Shown here piece after piece: positions 22,971-31,021 of a stretch of 46,635 nucleotides of DNA. Position numbers and translations under genes: made by a program. How positions within the stretch are numbered: position 1 is the stretch's first letter; each line of letters starts with the position of its first letter. The DNA lies in assembly GCA_902800395.1 (NCBI GenBank), contig CADCEC010000015.1, positions 1-46,635 on the forward strand, given 5' to 3'. Under the pieces are notes generated by a model. The model had not been told where the DNA came from. It saw only the letters and a program-made list of their open reading frames with translations, and did no database searches. The DNA is from an uncultured Bacteroidota bacterium (lineage in GTDB: Bacteria > Bacteroidota > Bacteroidia > Bacteroidales > P3).

Positions 22971-23018
22971 GAAAGCGGGTGCAAAAGTACGAACATTTTT
23001 GAAACTGGCAAAAAAAAT
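22971..23018 (-). promoter_or_regulatory. tRNA-His promoter block (copy 2)
   Basis: Minus strand TTTG, 19 nt, TACTTTTG (22982-22989), nearly identical to copy 1 at 22649-22692. Confidence 0.75.
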
Positions 23019-23054
23019 TTTATTTTTTTGTTTCAAATCTCTGACTGTCAGATT

Positions 23055-23103
23055 GTATAAAAATAGAGTCTGCTGTTGCCCATAGGCAGTAGCAAACTCT
23101 ATT
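23055..23103 (-). terminator. Terminator of iorAB
   Basis: A long imperfect hairpin with outer arms AATAGAGT/ACTCTATT (23062-23069 and 23096-23103) is followed on the minus strand by TTTTTATA, 23 bp after the iorB stop. Confidence 0.8.
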
Positions 23104-23125
23104 GTGAGGTTGTTTTAGCCGTTTT

Positions 23126-23689
23126 TTACTTGGCGTCGCGACCGGCGCGGATGGCCTTGATGTTGGTCTCGACCACAGCGTCGCCCTTGCGGCCGAAGAT
23201 GGCCTTGATAGCCTTCTCCAGTTCCTCGAAGGGGAGCTCGAGGTAGGGAGCGGCAGCGCCGAGGAGCACCATGTTGCCGCGGGCGTTGAGTTCCTTGGCG
23301 ATGGCGTTGGCGTTGAAGCTGACGCACTTCTTCAGCTTGCCCAGCTCGGCGTTGACCTTCTCGATATCAGGATAGTTCTTGATGTTGATGAAGGGGTCGC
23401 TGTTGGTGATGACGGCGCCGTCGGGGGCCAGGAAGGGCAGGTAGCGCAGGGCTTCCATGGGCTCGGAACTGAGGATGATGTCGGCCTTGCCTTCGGGGAT
23501 GACATCGGCGAAGATGGGGTCGGAGCTGATGCGGAGGTGGCTGAACACCGAGCCGCCGCGCTGGCTCATACCGTGAATCTCGCTCTGCTTGACGTTCATG
23601 CCCAGGTTGAGGGCGGCGTCGCTGATGATCTTGGCCACGGAGACGATACCGTCGCCGCCTACGCCGCAAAGTATGATGTCTTTCTTCAT
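23126..23689 (-). CDS. iorB: Indolepyruvate ferredoxin oxidoreductase, beta subunit
   Basis: The 187-residue product is the gamma-domain subunit of the 2-oxoacid:ferredoxin oxidoreductase family (IILCGVGGDGIVSVAKIISDAA, then VKQSEIHGMSQRGGSVFSHLR). With IorA it oxidatively decarboxylates aryl pyruvates, from aromatic amino acid breakdown, to aryl-acetyl-CoA while reducing ferredoxin. It needs no bound cofactor of its own. The gene starts 12 bp after the iorA stop and is followed by a strong terminator, so iorA-iorB is a two-gene operon typical of anaerobes. Confidence 0.93.
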   Translation of the reverse strand: MKKDIILCGVGGDGIVSVAKIISDAALNLGMNVKQSEIHGMSQRGGSVFSHLRISSDPIFADVIPEGKADIILSSEPMEALRYLPFLAPDGAVITNSDPFINIKNYPDIEKVNAELGKLKKCVSFNANAIAKELNARGNMVLLGAAAPYLELPFEELEKAIKAIFGRKGDAVVETNIKAIRAGRDAK

Positions 23690-23701
23690 ATTGTTATCGA
23701 T

Positions 23702-25288
23702 TTATTTGTTAGCAGCAATACGTTTTTTGTTCTCGACGATGCAGACGCGCTGCGGGATGATGACGCTCACGCCGTTGTAGGCAATCTCCTCTTCGAGGAT
23801 CTTCATGAACTCGTCGTGGTTCTTGGGCAGCGGCACGATGGTGCGGATGTGGTCGGGGTCCACGCCCAAGCCCTTGCAGATGTTGAAGAGCTTCTGGTTG
23901 GCGCTGGAGGGCTGACCGCCGGTCATAGCCGTGATGTCGTTGTCGAGAATCATGATGATGACGTTGGCCTTCTCGTTGACGCAGTCGAGCAGACCGGTCA
24001 TGCCGCTGTGGCCGAAGGTACCATCGCCGATGACGCCGATGGCGGGGAAGATGCCCATTTCGGCGGCACCCTTGGCCATAGTGACGCTGGCGCCCATGCA
24101 GACGGTGGTGTCGATGGCACCCATGTTGAAGCCGAGGGTGTAGCATCCGATGTCACCGAAGACGCGGCCGTTGGGGTACTTCTTCATCACGTCGACTACA
24201 GCCTGGTAGCTGTCGATGTGGGGGCAGCCGACGCAGAGGGCGGGAGGACGGTTGGTGACCACCTCGGGTACTGCGGGTCCCTTGGGCATGGGGTTGCCGA
24301 GGGCGATAGCCACCTTCTCAGCGTTCAGCTCGCCGTCGCGGCGGATGGTCTCGTCCAAGCGGCCGTGCACGGGCTTGCCTTTGCCCAGGAAGCCTTTGAT
24401 GTGCTCCTCGACGAAGGGCTGGCCATCCTCGAGCACGAGGATTTCCTCGACCTCGTCATAGAGCTTGCTCAGCATGTCGAAGGGCAGGGGATACTGGGTG
24501 ATCTTCACCACGGGATAGGGGCATTTGCCGCCGGGGAAATTCTCCTGCAGGTAGTTGAAGGCGATACCGGTGGTGATGATGCCGCGCTTTTTGTCGGTGC
24601 CGGGGATATACTGGTTGTAGCCGCTCTCCTGGCTGGCCTTGGTGAAGGCGGGCTGCTTGTCGATGAGGTCGCGATAGAGGCGCTTGGCGTTGACGGGCAG
24701 CAGCACGTAGCTCTTGGGGTCGCTGGGGCTGCTGAGGGGGTTCTGGGCGCGGACGGGCTTGCGCTCGACGCCGGCACGGCTGTGAGCCAAGCGGGTGGGG
24801 ATACGCATCAGGATGGGGGTGCCGAGATGCTCGCTGAGGTCATAGCCGTAGAAGACCATGTCGTAAGCCTCCTGCTGGTTGCTGGGTTCGAGCATGGGGA
24901 TCATGGCCCAGTGGCCGTAATAGCGGCTGTCCTGCTCGTCCTGACTGGAGAACATGCTGGGGTCGTCGGCCACCACGATGATGACACCCTTGGTGCCGAT
25001 GATGGAGGCGTTCATGAAGGGGTCGCCGCAGACGTTGAGACCCACGTGTTTCATGCAGGTCATGGCACGTTTGCCGCTGTAGGCTACACCGATGGAGGCC
25101 TCGAGGGCGGTTTTCTCGTTGGCGCACCAGTTGGCGACAACACCCTGCTCTTTGGCCTGTTTGCTCTTCATCACATATTCGGTAATCTGGGTCGACGGGG
25201 TGCCCGGATAGCTGTTGATAGCGCTACCGCCAGCATCGATAAATGCTTGAGCAATAGCCTCGTCGCCTAAAAGGAGGAGTTTTGACAT
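23702..25288 (-). CDS. iorA: Indolepyruvate ferredoxin oxidoreductase, alpha subunit, short form
   Basis: ATG 25288 (MSKLLLLGDEAIAQAFIDAG) was chosen because longer frames run into the promoter. The 528-residue protein has the pyruvate-ferredoxin-like N-domain (SYPGTPSTQITEY) and the thiamine-diphosphate domain (CVGCPH, FGDIGCYTLG, then IGDGTFGHSGMTGLLDCVNEKANVIIMILDN in pieces). Many family members end in a two-cluster 4Fe-4S ferredoxin domain with CxxCxxCxxxCP motifs; here the protein stops at IIPQRVCIVENKKRIAANK without one, so electrons must leave by another route or partner. It is transcribed from the promoter at 25331-25361. Confidence 0.93.
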   Translation of the reverse strand: MSKLLLLGDEAIAQAFIDAGGSAINSYPGTPSTQITEYVMKSKQAKEQGVVANWCANEKTALEASIGVAYSGKRAMTCMKHVGLNVCGDPFMNASIIGTKGVIIVVADDPSMFSSQDEQDSRYYGHWAMIPMLEPSNQQEAYDMVFYGYDLSEHLGTPILMRIPTRLAHSRAGVERKPVRAQNPLSSPSDPKSYVLLPVNAKRLYRDLIDKQPAFTKASQESGYNQYIPGTDKKRGIITTGIAFNYLQENFPGGKCPYPVVKITQYPLPFDMLSKLYDEVEEILVLEDGQPFVEEHIKGFLGKGKPVHGRLDETIRRDGELNAEKVAIALGNPMPKGPAVPEVVTNRPPALCVGCPHIDSYQAVVDVMKKYPNGRVFGDIGCYTLGFNMGAIDTTVCMGASVTMAKGAAEMGIFPAIGVIGDGTFGHSGMTGLLDCVNEKANVIIMILDNDITAMTGGQPSSANQKLFNICKGLGVDPDHIRTIVPLPKNHDEFMKILEEEIAYNGVSVIIPQRVCIVENKKRIAANK

Positions 25289-25330
25289 AATGTGTATTTT
25301 TAATGAATAAATTATTACTTTTTGAATTTG

Positions 25331-25361
25331 CAAAGATATGAAAAAAAAATGACCTGGCAAA
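25331..25361 (-). promoter_or_regulatory. iorAB promoter
   Basis: Minus strand TTTG (25358-25361), 19 nt, TATCTTTG (25331-25338), divergent from the promoter at 25396-25428. Confidence 0.75.
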
Positions 25362-25395
25362 ACTTTTTTTTATTTTATTTGTTTTTTTTATTTTA

Positions 25396-25428
25396 TTGTT
25401 TCTATATTAAAAAAAAGTTGTATCTTTG
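25396..25428 (+). promoter_or_regulatory. Promoter of the glycosyltransferase-peptidase unit
   Basis: TTG (25396-25398), 22 nt, TATCTTTG (25421-25428), 25 bp before ATG 25454. Confidence 0.75.
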
Positions 25429-25453
25429 CAGTTCGATTAAAACTGTAAAAGAT

Positions 25454-26179
25454 ATGTCTGACACACTGGTTATCACCCCGACTTACAACGAGAAGGAGAA
25501 TATTGAAGCTATCATACGCAAGGTCTTTTCGCTCCCGAAAGAGTTCGATATGCTTATCATCGAGGACAATTCGCCCGACGGCACGGCCGACATCGTGAAG
25601 CGTCTGATGCAGGAGTTTCCGGAGCGCCTGTTCATCGTGGAACGCAAGGGCAAGCTGGGCTTGGGTACCGCCTACCTCGACGGTATGCGCTGGGGCAATG
25701 AGCACGGCTATGAGTACATGATTGAGATGGATGCCGACTTCAGCCACAACCCCGATGACCTGATGCGCCTCTATGACGCCTGCGCCAGCGGCAAGGGTGA
25801 TGTGGTGGTGGGCAGCCGCTATGTGGGGGGCAAGATTAGTGTAGTGAATTGGCCCATGGGACGTCTGATGATGAGCTACTATGCCTCGAAATATGTCCGC
25901 ATCGTCACCGGCATGAAGGTGGCGGACTCTACCGCGGGCTTCGTCTGCTGGAGCCGTCGCGTGCTGGAGAAGGTGAAGTTCGACAAGGTGAAGTTCGTCG
26001 GCTATGCTTTCCAGATTGAGATGAAATACACCGCCACGCGGCTGGGCTTCAAGGTTTACGAGGTGCCTATCGTCTTCACCGACCGCGTGCTGGGCGTGAG
26101 CAAGATGAGCATGAAGATCTTCAAAGAAGCTTTCTTTGGCGTCTTCAACCTGAGATTTAGAAACTGGAGAAACTATTGA
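25454..26179 (+). CDS. Polyprenol-phosphate mannosyltransferase-like glycosyltransferase (GT2)
   Basis: ATG 25454 follows the promoter; longer frames would cross it. The 241-residue product is a family 2 glycosyltransferase of dolichol-phosphate-mannose synthase type: LVITPTYNEKENIEAII at the start, IIEDNSPDGTADI, the DxD motif in EMDADFSHNPDDL (about residues 92-104) and DVVVGSRYVGG. There is no C-terminal membrane domain, as in the soluble form. It would charge a lipid carrier with a sugar for envelope glycan or O-glycosylation pathways. The DPP-IV gene starts 1 bp after its stop. Confidence 0.9.
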   Translation: MSDTLVITPTYNEKENIEAIIRKVFSLPKEFDMLIIEDNSPDGTADIVKRLMQEFPERLFIVERKGKLGLGTAYLDGMRWGNEHGYEYMIEMDADFSHNPDDLMRLYDACASGKGDVVVGSRYVGGKISVVNWPMGRLMMSYYASKYVRIVTGMKVADSTAGFVCWSRRVLEKVKFDKVKFVGYAFQIEMKYTATRLGFKVYEVPIVFTDRVLGVSKMSMKIFKEAFFGVFNLRFRNWRNY

Positions 26180-26180
26180 T

Positions 26181-28184
26181 ATGAGAAAAGTACTTATGAC
26201 TCTTGCGGTGCTACTGATGGCTGGCACCGCTTTTTCGCAGGAGAAGCTCCTGCAGTGGGATCAGTTGATGGACCGCAGCCTGTACCCCCAGCGCGAGATG
26301 CGTGGTTTCACCTTTGTGCCGGGCACGAACAGCGTGATGTACCTCAAGGACACCGCCTACATGCTCTTCGACGGGAAGAAGGAACGTGCGATGACCGCCA
26401 AAGAGCGTGAGATGTTCAAGGAGAAGATACAGCCCGCTAAGGACGAGCGTGTGGAGAAGAAGGAGGGCAACCTCTATGTCGACGGCAAGCTCGTGGAGCG
26501 CGGCGACGGCTACGATATCGTCCTCGGCGAGAGCGTCCACCGCAACGAGTTCGGCATTGAGGGAGGCCTTTTCTGGTCGCCCAAGGAGACGCGCTTGGCC
26601 TTCTACCGCATGGATCAGAGCATGGTGGTGGATTACCCGCTGGTGAACACCAAAGCCCGCGAGGCCGAGGTGCGCAACATCAAGTATCCCATGGCCGGTA
26701 TGAAAAGCCACGAGGTGACGGTGGGCGTGTGGGACACGAAGACCGAGAAACTGGTCTATCTCGACACCCGTAAGGACACCACTGTCCACGAGCGTGAGAT
26801 GTACCTCACCAATATCGCCTGGAGTCCCGACGAGAAATATGTGTTCATCGCTAAAATCAATCGTGAGCAGAACCATATGTGGCTCGAGCAGTACGATGCC
26901 GTGAGCGGCAAGCTCGTTAAAGTGCTCTTCGAGGAGGAGAATCCCCGCTATGTGGAGCCCTGCGAGCCCATGATTTTCACCCCCAAGGGTGACCAGTTCC
27001 TCTGGTATTCGATGCGTGACGGCTACAAGCACTTATACCTATATAATATAGACGGTACGCTGGTGAAGCAGGTGACCAAGGGAGAATATGAGGTCGAGGG
27101 CTTCATCCAGTTCGACAAGAAAGGTGAGAATATCTTCATCTATGCCAACCGTGCCAACCTCGCTGGCCGTGACGCATATCGCGTGAGTCTGAAGAATGGC
27201 GAGATGTGGAAGGTCTCCAGCGCCACGCCAGGAGTGAAGGGCACCCATACTGTAGTTCTCAATGAGGACGGTTCCCGCATAGTGGATGTTTTTTCTGCGG
27301 TGTCGGTGCCTGCTAGGGCCAGCTACTATACTGTAAAATACCGCAAGAATGGGGATATATATTTTGAGGGCACACGCCTCTATGATGCCGAGAACCCCTT
27401 GAAGGACTATGCTATGCCCGAGGTGAAACTCGGCACCATCAAGGCGGCCGACGGCACTACAGACCTCTACTACCGCCTTATCACGCCTCCCAATATGGAG
27501 AAGGGCAAGAAATATCCCACGCTCGTCTATGTCTATGGCGGCCCCCACTCGCAGCTCGTCACCGACAGCTGGCTCGGCGGCGGCAACCTCTACTTTATGT
27601 TCCTCGCCCAGCAGGGCTATGTGGTCTTCACCGTCGACAATCGCGGCACCGACAATCGCGGCTTCGAGTTTGAGAGCTGCACGCACCGCCACCTCGGCGA
27701 AATCGAGATGGCCGACCAGATGGAGGGCGTGAAGTTCCTCAAGAGCCTGCCTTACGTTGACCAAGAGCGCATGGGTGTCGAGGGCTGGAGCTTCGGTGGC
27801 TTCATGACCATCACCATGAAGCTGGCGCACCCCGAGGTCTTCAAAGTCGGCTGCGCCGGCGGTCCTGTCATCGACTGGAAATGGTACGAGATTATGTACG
27901 GCGAGCGCTATATGGACATGCCGCAGGAGAACCCCGAAGGCTATGAGGCCAACTGCCTCCTCAACAAGGCCAAGGATCTCCAGGGCCGTTTGCTGGTCAT
28001 CCACGGCGCCGAAGACAATACCGTCGTGTGGCAGCACTCGCTGGAGTTCATCGAGCGTTGCATCAACAACTATAAGCAGGTCGACTACTTCGTCTATCCC
28101 CACCACGAGCACAACGTGCTGGGTCGCGAGCGCCTGCACCTATACCAGAAGATGTTCCAATACTACGAAGACCACTTGAAATAG
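26181..28184 (+). CDS. S9 family (dipeptidyl-peptidase IV type) peptidase
   Basis: The 667-residue product has a signal peptide (MRKVLMTLAVLLMAGTAFSQ), a DPP-IV N-terminal beta-propeller (about residues 25-420) and an alpha/beta-hydrolase domain. The catalytic triad can be read: Ser in GWSFGGF (about 537), Asp in HGAEDNTV (about 612) and His in PHHEHNVLG (about 644). VDNRGTDNRGFEF is typical of the family. It removes dipeptides from peptides in the periplasm, fitting a peptide-using anaerobe. It is slightly shorter than DPP-IV of about 720-730. A heptad array begins at its TAG stop and ends on the ribE start codon. Confidence 0.93.
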   Translation: MRKVLMTLAVLLMAGTAFSQEKLLQWDQLMDRSLYPQREMRGFTFVPGTNSVMYLKDTAYMLFDGKKERAMTAKEREMFKEKIQPAKDERVEKKEGNLYVDGKLVERGDGYDIVLGESVHRNEFGIEGGLFWSPKETRLAFYRMDQSMVVDYPLVNTKAREAEVRNIKYPMAGMKSHEVTVGVWDTKTEKLVYLDTRKDTTVHEREMYLTNIAWSPDEKYVFIAKINREQNHMWLEQYDAVSGKLVKVLFEEENPRYVEPCEPMIFTPKGDQFLWYSMRDGYKHLYLYNIDGTLVKQVTKGEYEVEGFIQFDKKGENIFIYANRANLAGRDAYRVSLKNGEMWKVSSATPGVKGTHTVVLNEDGSRIVDVFSAVSVPARASYYTVKYRKNGDIYFEGTRLYDAENPLKDYAMPEVKLGTIKAADGTTDLYYRLITPPNMEKGKKYPTLVYVYGGPHSQLVTDSWLGGGNLYFMFLAQQGYVVFTVDNRGTDNRGFEFESCTHRHLGEIEMADQMEGVKFLKSLPYVDQERMGVEGWSFGGFMTITMKLAHPEVFKVGCAGGPVIDWKWYEIMYGERYMDMPQENPEGYEANCLLNKAKDLQGRLLVIHGAEDNTVVWQHSLEFIERCINNYKQVDYFVYPHHEHNVLGRERLHLYQKMFQYYEDHLK

Positions 28185-28210
28185 TTAAGAGTTAAAAGTT
28201 AAGAGTTATG
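28183..28210. repeat. Heptad array spanning peptidase stop to ribE start
   Basis: Copies agttaag, agttaaa, agttaag, agttatg. The first copy overlaps the TAG stop and the ATG of the last copy is the ribE start codon. Confidence 0.9.
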
Positions 28211-28813
28211 TTTACAGGGATTATAGAAACGACTGCGCGAGTCGTCAAGATAGAAAAAGAAAACACCAACTACCACTTCACCCTCGAGGTGCCGTTCGGC
28301 GACGAGCTGGCTATCGACCAGAGCATGGCCCATGACGGCTGCTGCCTCACGGTGGTGAAAGTCGACAAGGAGAAGAAACAGTATGTGGTCACCGCTATGG
28401 ACGAGACCATGCTGAAGACCAACCTCGGAACTTGGCAGGTGGGCACCGAAGTCAACGTCGAGCGCTCCATGCGCATGGACGGCCGCTTCGACGGCCACAT
28501 CGTCCAGGGCCATGTCGACCAGACGGCCACCTGCACCAAGGTGGTGGATGACAACGGCAGTTGGCGTTTCTACTTCGAGTACGACGCCAAGAACGCCCCC
28601 TCCATCACGGTCCCCAAGGGCAGCATCAGCATTAATGGCGTGAGCCTCACCGTCGTCGACTCCGAGCCCGGCATGTTCAGCGTAGCCATCATCCCTTACA
28701 CCTACCAGGTGACCAACTTCCACAATTTCAAGCCCGGCACGGTGGTTAACATCGAGTTCGACGTCTTCGGCAAATACGTCCAGCGCCTGCTGGAACAGTA
28801 TATGCAAAAATGA
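28208..28813 (+). CDS. ribE: Riboflavin synthase, alpha chain
   Basis: The 201-residue enzyme joins two molecules of 6,7-dimethyl-8-ribityllumazine to riboflavin. The duplicated lumazine-binding barrels are visible: MFTGIIETTARVVKIEKEN with HDGCCLTVV (first half), then GHIVQGHVDQTATCTKVV with ISINGVSLTVV (second half). The first half has CCLTVV in place of the usual VCLTV, which is still within the family. The start codon lies inside a heptad array, and the next gene overlaps by ATGA. Confidence 0.96.
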   Translation: MFTGIIETTARVVKIEKENTNYHFTLEVPFGDELAIDQSMAHDGCCLTVVKVDKEKKQYVVTAMDETMLKTNLGTWQVGTEVNVERSMRMDGRFDGHIVQGHVDQTATCTKVVDDNGSWRFYFEYDAKNAPSITVPKGSISINGVSLTVVDSEPGMFSVAIIPYTYQVTNFHNFKPGTVVNIEFDVFGKYVQRLLEQYMQK

Positions 28814-29172
28814 TTGTACATACCCGCCATTTCCCGCCTCGCGGGTTTCATGCCATCACCCTCTTCCCTTTCATTTTCTACAAGGGAAGAGGGCTTTCTG
28901 AACGGGAACTGCGGCATGAGGCGGTGCATCTGTGGCAGCAGGCGACGTTGCTTGTAGTGCCGTTCTATGTTCTTTATCTGATTTTTTGGATTATCGGGTT
29001 GCTGCGCTACCGCGACGACTACCGAGCTTATCGCGAGATACCTTTCGAACGTTCGGCCTATGCTCTTGAATTGCTACCCCGTCAGGTTTGGTGGCGGCAG
29101 GCCTTTGGATGGGTCAGGGAACTGGGTCGTAGCCGGAGCCGCCCCAGGGATTGCAGCGGAGGATGCGCTTGA
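28810..29172 (+). CDS. Small membrane protein with HExxH motif
   Basis: The start overlaps the ribE stop as ATGA. The 120-residue product has HEAVHLWQQ (residues about 37-45), a zinc-protease-like HExxH, then a hydrophobic segment ([19 protein letters not shown]), and FERSAYALE further on with a possible third ligand Glu. This arrangement resembles small membrane metallopeptidase-like proteins of Bacteroidota, whose activity is unknown. Its C-terminal 20 codons overlap the yidD gene on the other strand by 59 bp, so the end may be longer than functionally needed. Confidence 0.65.
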   Translation: MIVHTRHFPPRGFHAITLFPFIFYKGRGLSERELRHEAVHLWQQATLLVVPFYVLYLIFWIIGLLRYRDDYRAYREIPFERSAYALELLPRQVWWRQAFGWVRELGRSRSRPRDCSGGCA

Positions 29173-29338
29173 GGGCCAGCCACCCCCCTTTGAAAGGGCC
29201 GTATTTCTTTATCGCCTCCTGAGCGTATTGCGAGCAGGTGGGCGTGTAGCGGCAGGCGGGCGGCAGCAAGGGCGAGATGCATGTGCGGTAGAAGGCTATC
29301 AGCGCCAGCAACAACCAAGAAATCGGCTTGAACTTCAT
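29114..29338 (-). CDS. yidD: Membrane protein insertion efficiency factor YidD
   Basis: The 74-residue product shows the full family signature: [31 protein letters not shown], then [23 protein letters not shown] in pieces. It aids YidC-dependent membrane insertion. Its start overlaps the rnpA stop as ATGA (29335-29338), the usual rnpA-yidD pair. Confidence 0.95.
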   Translation of the reverse strand: MKFKPISWLLLALIAFYRTCISPLLPPACRYTPTCSQYAQEAIKKYGPFKGGWLALKRILRCNPWGGSGYDPVP

Positions 29339-29727
29339 AGCGAGGCCATTATTTCTTTCTCTAGTGATTCCAACAGTTTGTCCATCTTTTTCCCAAGTTG
29401 TTCATAGGTCATGATCTCATTGTGGATATAGACCATAGAAAAGACGATGCTGATGTTGTGCTCCTCGAGGAAAGAGTAGAGGGCGGGCTTGCGGAGGCGG
29501 TAGCATTCGCGTGTGAGACGTTTGATACGGTTGCGGTCGACGGCATGGTGGAATTTGCGCTTAGGGGCGACGATGAGGACCTGGCACGGTGTGTCTGCAT
29601 GACTTTTACCGATGATCATCCACTGCACAGAATAAGGGAAAGCCATCAGCCGGTGACCCTCTTCGTAGAGCTGGTCTATCAGCCGACGGCTGCACAGTCG
29701 TTCTTCTTTCTTAAAGGTGAAGTCCAT
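29335..29727 (-). CDS. rnpA: Ribonuclease P protein component
   Basis: ATG 29727 ([18 protein letters not shown]) matches the usual MxFTFxKxERL start better than the TTG at 29751. The 130-residue protein has the RNR signature at [18 protein letters not shown] (about residues 60-77). It binds the RNase P RNA for tRNA 5' processing. The start lies 24 bp after the stop of the HemD-like gene and the end overlaps yidD by ATGA. Confidence 0.93.
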   Translation of the reverse strand: MDFTFKKEERLCSRRLIDQLYEEGHRLMAFPYSVQWMIIGKSHADTPCQVLIVAPKRKFHHAVDRNRIKRLTRECYRLRKPALYSFLEEHNISIVFSMVYIHNEIMTYEQLGKKMDKLLESLEKEIMASL

Positions 29728-29751
29728 GAGTTGACTCACACAATGACGCAA

Positions 29752-30987
29752 TCAAGCATTCTTCTTTGCCGACTTCTTTCCAGCAGGTGTGCTGCGTTTT
29801 GTTGCCGCCGCTTTAGTGGTCGCTTTAGAGGTTGTTTTAGAGGTTGTTTTAGTGGTTGTTTTAGCAGCTTTTTTGGCGGCCTCTTTGGTGGTCACTTTAG
29901 CAGCAGCCTTTTGGGCGGTCTCTTTAGTGGTCACTTTGGTGGTCTCTTTAGGGGTCACTTTAGCAGCCTTTTTGGCAGCCTCTTTAGTGGTCACTTTGGT
30001 GGTCACTTTAGTGATCGATTTGGCAGCCTCTTTGGCGGCCTCTTTGGCAGCTTCGAGCTCTTTTCGGGCCTTTTCGGCAGCGCGGGCGGCGCGGCGGGCG
30101 GCCGCTTGAGCTTTCTTCTCTTCCATACGCTGCTTGTAAATCTCCTTGTTGGCGATGACGGGCTTTGCTTTCTTGGGCGACGTGGCGATGGTGCTCTTGG
30201 TACCGTGCTTCATCATCTCTCCCTTCGAAGCAATAACGGCATCCTGTTCTTTGCCCATGATAAAGTTCTCGATGGCCATAGCCATAGAAGGCGATGACTG
30301 GGTGGGAGCTCCAATGGTGAGTTTGATACCCTGCTCCTTGAGAGCTGCGTGGGTTGAGGTGCCGAAGGCGGCAATGATAATATCGCGGTCCTTGATATCA
30401 GGGAAGCTCTTCACCAGACTGCGCACTCCGATGGGAGAGAAGAGGGCGATGGCGTCGTAATCCTCGAGATTGAATTTGGTGAGATCTTTGGGAGCCGATG
30501 TGTACATCGGGGCTTTGGTGTATTTGAATTTGGCTTTGTCGAGGGCTTTAGTGTATTCCGTCTGTTTCTCGTCGCTGCAAGGGAAGAGGAATTTCTCGTC
30601 GCGGTGCTTGCCCATTACTTCCAATAGGTCAGAAAAATACTGGTTTCCGAAGAACACTTTGCGTTTGCGGTACTGCACGTAGTTCTGCAGATAGAGAGCA
30701 ATAGCCTCGGTGGAGCAGAAAAATTTCATGTCTTCGCTGATGGTTTCGCGCAGTTCTTTGAGCATGCGGAAGAAGTGATCAATGGCATTTTTGCTGTTGA
30801 AGATGATGGCACTGTATTCGCTGATGTGGATGCGTGTTTTCCTGAATTCAGCTGCCGGAATGCCGACTACTTCAAAAAATTTAAAAAAAGTAATGTCGAC
30901 TTCGTGTTTTTTGATGAGATTTCTGTAGGGCGATTTCTCAAAATCGGCGGGTGCCGGCTGTGAAATTAGTATTTTTTTTATCTTCAT
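29752..30987 (-). CDS. HemD-like uroporphyrinogen-III synthase with histone-H1-like tail
   Basis: Residues 1 to about 250 have a HemD-type fold: ILISQPAPADFEKSPYRNLIKK at the start, SAIIFNSKNAIDHFF, DAIALFSPIGVRSL, FGTSTHAALKEQGI. This would close hydroxymethylbilane to uroporphyrinogen III. Residues about 285-411 form an extreme Lys/Ala/Thr tail (AARRAARAAEKARKELEAAKEAAKEAAK, then repeats of TKVT, TKEAAKKAAK, TTKTTSK), like histone H1 or bacterial H1-like proteins, predicted to bind DNA, RNA or polyphosphate. The tail DNA is a nest of imperfect 12-15 bp repeats. Position before rnpA and after DUF4271 is the usual Bacteroidota order. HemD fold good; tail function unknown. Confidence 0.8.
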   Translation of the reverse strand: MKIKKILISQPAPADFEKSPYRNLIKKHEVDITFFKFFEVVGIPAAEFRKTRIHISEYSAIIFNSKNAIDHFFRMLKELRETISEDMKFFCSTEAIALYLQNYVQYRKRKVFFGNQYFSDLLEVMGKHRDEKFLFPCSDEKQTEYTKALDKAKFKYTKAPMYTSAPKDLTKFNLEDYDAIALFSPIGVRSLVKSFPDIKDRDIIIAAFGTSTHAALKEQGIKLTIGAPTQSSPSMAMAIENFIMGKEQDAVIASKGEMMKHGTKSTIATSPKKAKPVIANKEIYKQRMEEKKAQAAARRAARAAEKARKELEAAKEAAKEAAKSITKVTTKVTTKEAAKKAAKVTPKETTKVTTKETAQKAAAKVTTKEAAKKAAKTTTKTTSKTTSKATTKAAATKRSTPAGKKSAKKNA

Positions 30988-31021
30988 GATCTCACTTTGG
31001 TGTTACTCAACTTTCTGTTTA

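Noticed and set aside
23537-25270. 577-codon ORF on the plus strand
   Set aside because: It is antisense to iorA and iorB, is built of Val/Ala/Gly/Asp/His repeats typical of antisense frames of GC-rich codons, and has no domain.
27039-28139. 366-codon ORF on the minus strand
   Set aside because: Antisense to the S9 peptidase, whose catalytic triad is intact in the plus frame.
29800-30060. Repeats in the HemD-like tail as another dispersed array
   Set aside because: The 12-15 bp periodicity follows the Thr/Lys/Ala protein repeats and codon choice, so protein-level repetition explains it.
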